Source: Tretioscincus oriximinensis (Eukaryota > Chordata > Lepidosauria > Squamata > Gymnophthalmidae). Taken from it: 64,000 nt of DNA. The stretch covers positions 3,268,612-3,332,611 of the forward strand of contig JAJVDF010000018.1 in NCBI GenBank assembly GCA_022410635.1. The letters are read 5' to 3'. Shown piece by piece: positions 57,250 to 64,000 of this stretch; position 1 is the stretch's first letter, and every line of letters begins with the position of its first letter. A model generated the notes under the pieces. That model did not search any database. It was not told where the DNA came from and saw only the letters and a program-made list of their open reading frames with translations. A program made the position numbers and the translations under genes.

Positions 57250-57610
57250 ATGTCAGGAGGAAGAAGGGGAGCATTCAGGTAAGTTGGAGAGTGGGTGGGA
57301 AAGAAATAGGAGGGGGAGGGGAGGGAAAAACGGGGTGAGGGAGTAAGGAAGGGGGGGACTAAAGAAGAGAGGAAAAATAGGAAGTATGGGGGAGGAAGGG
57401 AGGGAGGTAGTAGGCCCTGGGAGAAGGCGGTTCAGAGAATTGGGATGAAGGTAAGATGTATGAATTGCTGTGTGGTGGGAAGAGGGAGGTGGGGGGAGGG
57501 AGAGGAGGAACAAAGGGAGAGTAAGGAAGAGATAGGGAAGGAGAGGAAGAATAGAAAGATTAGGAAGAAGTAGAAGGGAAGGAAGAGTGGGGNGGGATGG
57601 GAATGGATTG
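57250..57610. repeat. purine-rich (G+A) tract
   Basis: The plus strand is almost entirely G and A for about 350 bp (gggaggggagggaaaaac, gaagagggaggtggggggag). The long proline/serine/leucine frames on the minus strand follow from this bias. Confidence 0.8.
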
Positions 57611-60540
57611 GCCCCAGGGGAAGGGTTGCTAGAGGCCCATTCAATGCCCTAATATGAATGGGCTTAATCTTCTAGTAAATAAATAAATCCAGAAAAAAAC
57701 CCAAACTCCTTCACATTCACCTTATTTTGAACCTTGCCAGTTTTGATAGAAATTACTTTTCAGATAGTTAATCTCTGTCTTTCTTTTTTAGATGAACAAC
57801 AGAAAAGTTAAATTGCACCTAGCCACAACTTAATCTATAGATCTTTCATATTGTCAGGAGTGAAACAAACCGTGATTCGCACATGATCATAATAATAGCA
57901 ATAACTGATAAGTACTACAAAATTCCAAAATTTTGAAATGATAGCTTAATTTTCACTAGTATTTTTAGCATTTTAATTGTGTTTAAAATATGACTGCACT
58001 ATCACAGCTCTTAAAATACTGCTTCTGGACAGGATCACCATAGGTATCGTTTTCAGGCTAAAAGCAGAAACAATCTGCGTACTTTTATGTTCTAAAACAA
58101 TACTTAAAAACAGTACTTAAAAACAAAACTACAAGGTATCTGATCCTCANCCTGGGAGCACATGCCTGAGTGTATACAATGTCACAATGTTGACACCTTT
58201 GATCATAAATATGCCAGACTGCTCAGATGGAGCAAAATCAATGGTAAGATTTTGCAGAGCAAAATTGTCTCAAATTTTATATTTTGCTTTTGGAGGAAAA
58301 CAATGTTCTTGTAAGTTAAGCATGTGACCTGTAAGGTAGCTTTGCTCCTCATCCTCCCGATGGTGTTCTCCTCTGTGGAGAAGAGGACTGTGGGGGCTTT
58401 TCTCTTGTTTTAATGAGAACGTTTGAATGTCATATTGATTTCTAGGCTTAANAAAAGCTAGTATTGATTTTTTTTTCCAGGGGGCTTTTCAAAAGCTTAT
58501 TTAAGAATACTGGGATAAAGCTGTTTCAAAATTTTTGACTTTGTTCTATTGAGTCAGCAGTAGATATAAACTTTTATATGGTAGTTTAAATAGTTATAGA
58601 AACTTCCGTGCTTTTTTTTNNNNAAAAATTAGGGATTCAGATTTCAAACAAAAAATATTTTGAGATTTGTGACTTGATATTAACCAGTTATTCATAAAAA
58701 ATATATAGAAGAAAAGTGTGTACATTCTAGCACTTTTTTGGAGTTTCTTTGAACCTTTTGCAATTCACCATCAGTCCTGAAGAACAGAGCTTAGTTCAGG
58801 AAAAAAATAGACTAAACTCATTCTTCAGTACTGAGGGTGAACTGAAGAAGAGTTAAAAGTANAGGTATGACCAGGGCCTTTTTGTAATGCAGACTTCTTT
58901 GTATCCACATCTAAATTTGAATCCATATTCTATCCACTTTCAAAATGAATTTACAAACCTTAGCAAAGTGTCTAGAAGTTTTNCTTTCAGAGGAAAATCC
59001 AGATTTAGACTAAATTAGCTATCACTTTGCTAATATATTCTATTACTCTGAAAGTGGATTTAACCTAACTTAAAATTTAGATATAAATAGTATAGATATA
59101 AAATAGTAACAACTGTGATCCAGTTATTGTAATAGAATATGGACAGCCAGCTTGATGCTCCCTGGTCAATGCACACTTTTTACTCTCACCACTGAACATG
59201 TTGGGTTATTCTAAAAGGAGTTAAAATTCAGTAGAATTAAGGATATAGATATGTGCTTATGTATCTTATAAATATAGAACAAAAATATGTTTTTAGAATG
59301 TTATTCCTTTGAAAATGGAACGTGAAAGTCCACTATGGAAAGGGATCATTAAAGCATTCTAAGATATTTTCAGGCTTTTTGTTTCATTCTTAACAAAGGG
59401 AGGCATTGATTTTCTGACAAACATAAAAGGGTAAAAGCATGTGTGTGTATGTGTGTAGGGAGAACAAAATGGTAAATTTAACACCAATTTACAGAGAATA
59501 GCTCAGGTCCATAGGAAATGGTGCATGTTTACTCAAACNTAAAAGCCACTCAGTTTATTAGACTCCTCCCAAGTAATTGTTGACAGAAATGTTACTTTCA
59601 TGTAATGCAGAGACTGGGGATACCTCTTTCGTGTTTCTCCACTACTGTCAAAAATGAAATCTATGCTTGAGCATGGAAGGTTAGGTTGGNTGTGGAAAGA
59701 CATCAAACGATAAGTGTCTGGAAAGGGCAAAAAAAGCCATGGAAAGTTCATCAAGGAGACCTCATTTCTTTCCCATGTCAGATGTGAAGTGCACAGTGAT
59801 TTAGTAAATTTAACTCACAGCTCTGGAATGATTTTTGTGCTTTATACAAAACATGAAAAAAATTAGAAGGTGGAAGAATTCTGTTTTTAGTCCTATTGCC
59901 TTCCAGAATCAGGGTAAAAAACGCCAAGACCACCCAGGGAAATTTGGTGGAATGGAGTTTTCAGTGTTTTATTGTAAACAATTACAGACATTTAAATTGC
60001 TTTTTCCTTTAGTCATAGTTTAATTTATAGCTGAAGTACAGAGCTCCAGATTCCAGCTGCATTTAACCATCAACCTGAATGCATGTGAACTAGTGCCCCA
60101 TAATGAGCTGTGCCCCAGGTGATAAAAACAACAAGCAGAGCAGTTGAAATGTTCATACTTTAATGCGATTGCAATTCATAACTGAACTAGAAATCCATGT
60201 TCTATTAGAATTATTCTCATTGTTAAAAATATGTATTTGATATATTCCACCCACAATGTTGAAAGACTGTAGGTTTTTTTTCTACAACTTGTTTAAGGAT
60301 TTATTTTGCTTTTGTTTTGTCTAAAGTTTAGGTGATAGTTCAACATGTAGAGTTCATCAGAGTTAGATGAGAATGAATACTGTGCCAGCTGGTATTGGAA
60401 TTCTTTTCTGTGGAGCCCACCAATAGATCAGAGTTTTCCTGTTGGTCACATCAGTAAGTGAATGGAAAGGCACCTGAAAGACAGTTNTAAGACCCAACTT
60501 TCCATGCTTTGGTCAGTAACTGGACCTCCAGACTGCCTTA
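57611..60540. other. intronic sequence, nothing recognised
   Basis: About 2.9 kb of AT-rich DNA. A T run, four N and an A run lie at 58,610-58,630. No gene or known element was seen. Confidence 0.45.
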
Positions 60541-60554
60541 TTGACATTTCACCT

Positions 60555-60660
60555 TTAAAAATAAATAAAAATAAATAAAGAATATTTTTACAAACATATA
60601 CAAAACAAAATAGACTTACAAGAACAATTCATAGACTTACAAACACACTTAACATACAGT
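60555..60660. repeat. A-rich simple repeat, possible retroposon tail
   Basis: taaaaataaataaaaataaa is followed by A-rich spacers with two similar phrases, atagacttacaagaacaatt and catagacttacaaacacact. It may be the tail of an unrecognised retroposon. Confidence 0.4.
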
Positions 60661-62037
60661 ACCCCCTACCCCAGTTGGATACTGATGATGGAATCTGNGG
60701 GAAAGAAATATTTCTTATGAAATATTTCTTTGCGAAAATAACAAGACTGTACTACAAAGATATTATCAGATGTACATAAAGCGTAAGCAATGAACTTTGA
60801 CCAATTGTGTGTCCAAGTAGTATTATTTACAATTGCCATCATAATCATCCTTTTTTTTCTCGAAGACAATCAAATCTCAAGAACTTAAGCATTTATTGCC
60901 ACCATATGTCAATGGACCATTTCACCTTATCCTTCCACCCCTTCACGATTACTATATGGCCAGCCCAAATAGCTTGCCTGATTATATAAACATCTTGGTA
61001 AGTNACATCCAGATATTCCGTATATTGACATTTCACCATCACACTGGCATATTGTGTGCCCTACTTGATCTGACCAGATGTTGGCTAGAGCAAAGAACAT
61101 AAATACTGTCCGATTATGTTAAGGGCCTTTTTTCAATCACCTTAGAGCTTGTTTTCTTCGCCCTGTAGTTCAGTTCAGGGCCTCTTTTAGCTATCGATGT
61201 TTCTTCTGTATTAGACACAGCATGATCCAAAATATGCAGCACTGCTATTTTAGATCCATACCTAAACTCCAAGGAATCAGCTGTCATCAATGCTTCCACT
61301 GCTCCTGCTTGAAGAAAATGTGGTGTTTTAAATTAAAGGTGGGGGTGGGGTGGGGGAGGAAATGTCCTTGCATGACTCATAAGAATCACAATCTGCATGC
61401 AGTCAATGAACAAGATTAAAATTGACTGAGTTGCTGTTCTGTCTTTCATGGTACAATACCTTCATAAGATTGCTTATAAAAAAGGAAATTTCAAACAAAA
61501 GAGCACCAAAAGCACAAATCGTACTATATATGACAATTCCTTAGCTATTAATCAAATGCAGATTGAAGTAATGTTTTCAAAGTCACTGTAAAATGTATCA
61601 GAAATGAGTGGGAAGTTTCCAGAGTTATGTGGTTACTACTGATTAAATGCCTTACCTGCTTCCCTTACCAACCTTACTGACCAGTCTGGGAGGAACACAG
61701 GAATGCTGGCTTTGGAATTTGGAAAGAGGCAGCATCTGTTCCAAATTATCTAGAGCACACCCAACATGTTAAAGGAAAAACAATCTTTTTTCCTCCCCCT
61801 CGTGCTCCTGGATGAGCCATTATGTTTTAGTTTGCTAGTTCCAATCTGAGTTCTCAAATGGTATGAATTTAAAAAGACACCAAGTTTGTTTTTTTAAAAA
61901 AACATTTAGAAAATCCTTCCAGATTTTTCTATCAATGCTTAGGATCTGTAAGGGAATTCTTCCTGCTTGTACTATCATCACCAGAAGCAAAAGGGTACGG
62001 TATCTGGGACAGGATATTCATAATAGTAGTAACAGAA
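60661..62037. other. intronic sequence, nothing recognised
   Basis: No coding or repeat signal. G/T-rich run at about 61,342-61,360. Confidence 0.4.
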
Positions 62038-62243
62038 AGAGGAGGAGAGTTGGTTTGTTTTTACCCTGTTTTTCTCAACCCAAAGGAAATCAAAGAGACC
62101 TACACATTTCTGTTATCTTCCCACTCTGCATTTTGAGAAGTGAGAGAGCTCTATGAGAGCTCTGAAGAACTATGACTAGCTTTTATGGAGCACTGGAGAC
62201 TTTCTGATAAGAGTCACTCTAACCACTGCACCAGACTGGCTCA
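62038..62243 (-). mobile_element. tRNA-derived SINE, non-L2-tail subtype
   Basis: Read on the minus strand it begins gagccagtctggtgcagtgg, holds a decayed SINE body with agttcttcagagctctc, and ends gggttgagaaaaacagggta followed by aaaac and ctctcctcct. This matches the copy at 7,104-7,345, including the ending. Diverged and old. Confidence 0.78.
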
Positions 62244-62430
62244 CAGTAAACCCCAAACAGTGGAATGGTCTCTATCCTGAGGAACACCAATCTTCTCTTT
62301 ATGTATTGTAGATATATTGAAGACATGATCCCCTCCACTCTTAAGTACTGTCATTGTAATTGTTTTGGAATCTCCATGTTATATTTTGGGTTTAATTGGT
62401 ATAATTTGCTCTGAGACCTTCAGATATNGA
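62244..62430 (+). repeat. possible LINE/SINE tail-like segment
   Basis: Ends gctctgagaccttcagatat, like the terminal block shared by the L2 copies and the SINE at 47,185, but without the TAAA repeats. The preceding part is unrecognised. Confidence 0.3.
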
Positions 62431-62854
62431 AGTTCTCAGCATTTTTTTTTNNAAAAAATACTAGGAAAAGTATGTCTACTGACTTATTGAGAATACCGAA
62501 TAAGAGGTTTTAATGGGAGAAACACAAAATAAAGAAGTCTTGCAGAATTGCTGAAAACTTCAAATTCCGCTTAAAGCAAGATAATAACATTTGCAAAGTG
62601 TAAATACTTATTAGAAGTTAGGACTCATTATTATGCCTCTGGAAAAGTGCTAATTTGAATAACAGTGAATGACAGTAAAACTACCAGCTATTTGGTCACG
62701 TGAGTATTAGAACACAAGATGGCTTTGCTTCTAAACACTTGTTTATTGATTTCTGCTGAGGTTGCAAGGAGTCATAATTTATTTCCTCCTTCCATCCCCC
62801 ACATGAACACTTGGCAAAAATCAGTAAGGTGTGTTCCCATGTGCTTATAGATTA
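62431..62854. other. intronic sequence, nothing recognised
   Basis: T run, two N, A run at 62,440-62,460. Otherwise featureless. Confidence 0.4.
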
Positions 62855-62936
62855 TATATTGCTCAAAACAATTAAAGAAACTCTTTAACATAACAGTGTA
62901 TGTTAAAGTATCCCCTTAATTGTTTTGAGCACTATA
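62855..62936. mobile_element. 82-bp mariner-like MITE
   Basis: The ends TATATTGCTCAAAACAATTA and, reverse-complemented, TATAGTGCTCAAAACAATTA differ at one base. The interior, actctttaacat and atgttaaagt, continues the hairpin, leaving a tiny loop. TA at each end fits a Tc1/mariner-type element. Confidence 0.85.
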
Positions 62937-63589
62937 TTTGCAACCATAGAGGGAAAGGGGAATTGTGATTTGGTACATCTGAGGACATTATGCCAAGATA
63001 ACTCAGCAGTGCTTCCCGCAGTGGGGATAGGTTGCAAACAGAATGTTTCTGCTTAAAATGCAACCTGCCAAGCCATGCTGCAGCAGGGGAATTGAATGTG
63101 ATCTGATGGGGCCAGCTGCAAAGAGATGCCGTGCTGCTACATTATCTCAAAGCTTTGCCAGGATATAATCTGATGGGCTTTGCTGCAGGGGTGTTTCTCA
63201 TCACAAAAGAAACCNAATGAAGCAGTATGTGGCATGGATGAAAACTAATGAAGTCAGTTAAAATTATTAAACTTTACCTTTGCAGCTGAAAAGGTCACAG
63301 AATATTGCAGCATTTTGCCTTTTGGGGCAGTTTTTCCACCATGGAGGTAAGGGATGAAGGATTTGTATCCATGGTCAAATGTGTCATATAGATCAGCTTA
63401 ATGAATTAGTTAATAGTATCAAAATAAGAGTCAAAATAATGGGCTTAGTTGAAAGCTCAGTATGACCGAAGTGTTTACAGGATACAGTGAGTAAGACGTT
63501 TGACCTTTGATAAAGGGCGGGATATGATTTATTAAATAAATAAATAAACTAGGTTGCAATCAGATATGCTTACTTATTCCACTACATTT
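62937..63589. other. intronic sequence with a short LINE/SINE tail at 63,503-63,547
   Basis: At 63,503-63,547 the string gacctttgataaagggcggg, atatgatttat and then taaataaataaataaac resembles a LINE or SINE 3' tail. The rest is unrecognised. Confidence 0.4.
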
Positions 63590-63886
63590 TAAATAATCCA
63601 CACTCTGGTAACTTCCTGATTGGATTGTTCTAAAGTGCTATACATGGGGCTACCCCTGAAAACGATTCAGAAGCTGCAGCTGGTGCAGAACACCGCAGTG
63701 ACATTGCTGACTGGAACAACTGGCTGAACACACATTATACTGGTCTTGAATGCTGCACTGGCTGCCAACNTCTGCCAATTTGCTAACACCAATTCAAGGT
63801 GTCAAGTTTGACTTATAAGCTCTGAATGACTTGGGCACTAAATAGCTAAATTAAGACCTTTTCCCATATCAACCTCCTCATGCCTT
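63590..63886 (+). mobile_element. L2-type LINE reverse transcriptase C-terminal fragment
   Basis: Plus-strand reading gives IQKLQLVQNTAVTLLTGTTG, then THIILVLNAALAAN, matching the conserved L-Q-L-V-Q-N-A-A-A-R-L-L-T-G segment downstream of the L2 reverse transcriptase. Stops and an N are present. Comparable to the end of the 32,460 fragment. Confidence 0.8.
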
Positions 63887-63890
63887 AAGA

Positions 63891-64000
63891 TAGGCTGACC
63901 AGATGAACCCTTTTTTGGGGTGGGTGGGTGATAACCCAGTTTTACGGTGCCTCCTGGTTCTTTCTGAGGGGGGGGGGGGAATTTTTTTTTTTAATATTTT
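63891..64000. mobile_element. second copy of the 13,323 MITE, cut by the window edge
   Basis: Begins TAGGCTGACCAGATGAACCC and continues with ggtgcctcctggttctttct and a G run then T run, parallel to 13,323-13,440. Its right inverted repeat lies beyond the window. Confidence 0.85.

Noticed and set aside
57253..57644. Proline- and serine-rich minus-strand frames
   Set aside because: They reflect the purine-rich tract on the plus strand.
1..64000. CRISPR arrays, bacterial operons or prophage
   Set aside because: No evenly spaced short repeats with unique spacers and no bacterial-type gene layout; the exon and repeats are vertebrate.
39661..64000. The next EPHB1 exon (remaining EGF-like segment)
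   Set aside because: I looked for the cysteine-rich coding phrases expected after the phase-1 donor and saw none bordered by AG and GT; absence by eye is not proof.

Overview
The window is intronic DNA of a vertebrate nuclear genome around one coding exon. At 23,812-24,493 (+ strand) lies a 682-bp exon of the ephrin receptor EPHB1, with a pyrimidine-rich AG acceptor and a GTAAGG donor. Its 227 residues are close to full vertebrate identity and cover most of the ephrin-binding domain and the start of the cysteine-rich region. No other EPHB1 exon was recognised, so bases 1-23,811 are read as the upstream intron and 24,494-64,000 as the downstream intron. No RNA gene, CRISPR array, operon or bacterial signal was seen.

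The rest is AT-rich and crowded with transposable elements typical of a non-avian reptile, most likely a squamate. There are CR1/L3-type LINEs with a shared 3' end, L2-type LINEs ending in TAAA repeats, an L1-clade reverse transcriptase fragment at the left edge, tRNA-derived SINEs, and several short inverted-repeat DNA transposons (MITEs, hAT-like, TA-flanked). The species call is inferred from repeat content only.

Layout. 0-7 kb: L1 fragment, purine-rich tract, L2 copy with perfect target-site duplication (TSD), old CR1-like relic. 7-18 kb: SINE, several MITEs and fold-backs, head-to-head CR1 copies, an L2 copy carrying a 49-bp tail-only insertion. 19.6-21.1 kb: a CR1 interrupted by an 820-bp assembly gap. 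23.8-24.5 kb: the exon. 25-46 kb: CR1/L2 fragments, a hAT MITE, and a dispersed family whose core resembles a hammerhead ribozyme. 46.8-50.5 kb: a 1.85-kb direct duplication that is almost certainly an assembly artefact. 50.5-64 kb: an LTR-like segment, a 1.15-kb hAT element with the start of a BED-finger transposase, fold-backs, simple repeats, a SINE, and L2 and MITE copies at the right edge.

The most interesting signal is the dispersed family at 28.8, 30.0, 37.8 and 39.6 kb, with weaker relics at 9.0, 11.6 and 45.8 kb. Its best copy carries the hammerhead-like layout CTGAAGA, a 6-bp hairpin, then GAAA. Two copies have 12- and 14-bp TSDs, and one is a near-perfect fold-back centred on that hairpin. 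The core is degenerate and no stem I is visible, so ribozyme ancestry is a hypothesis.
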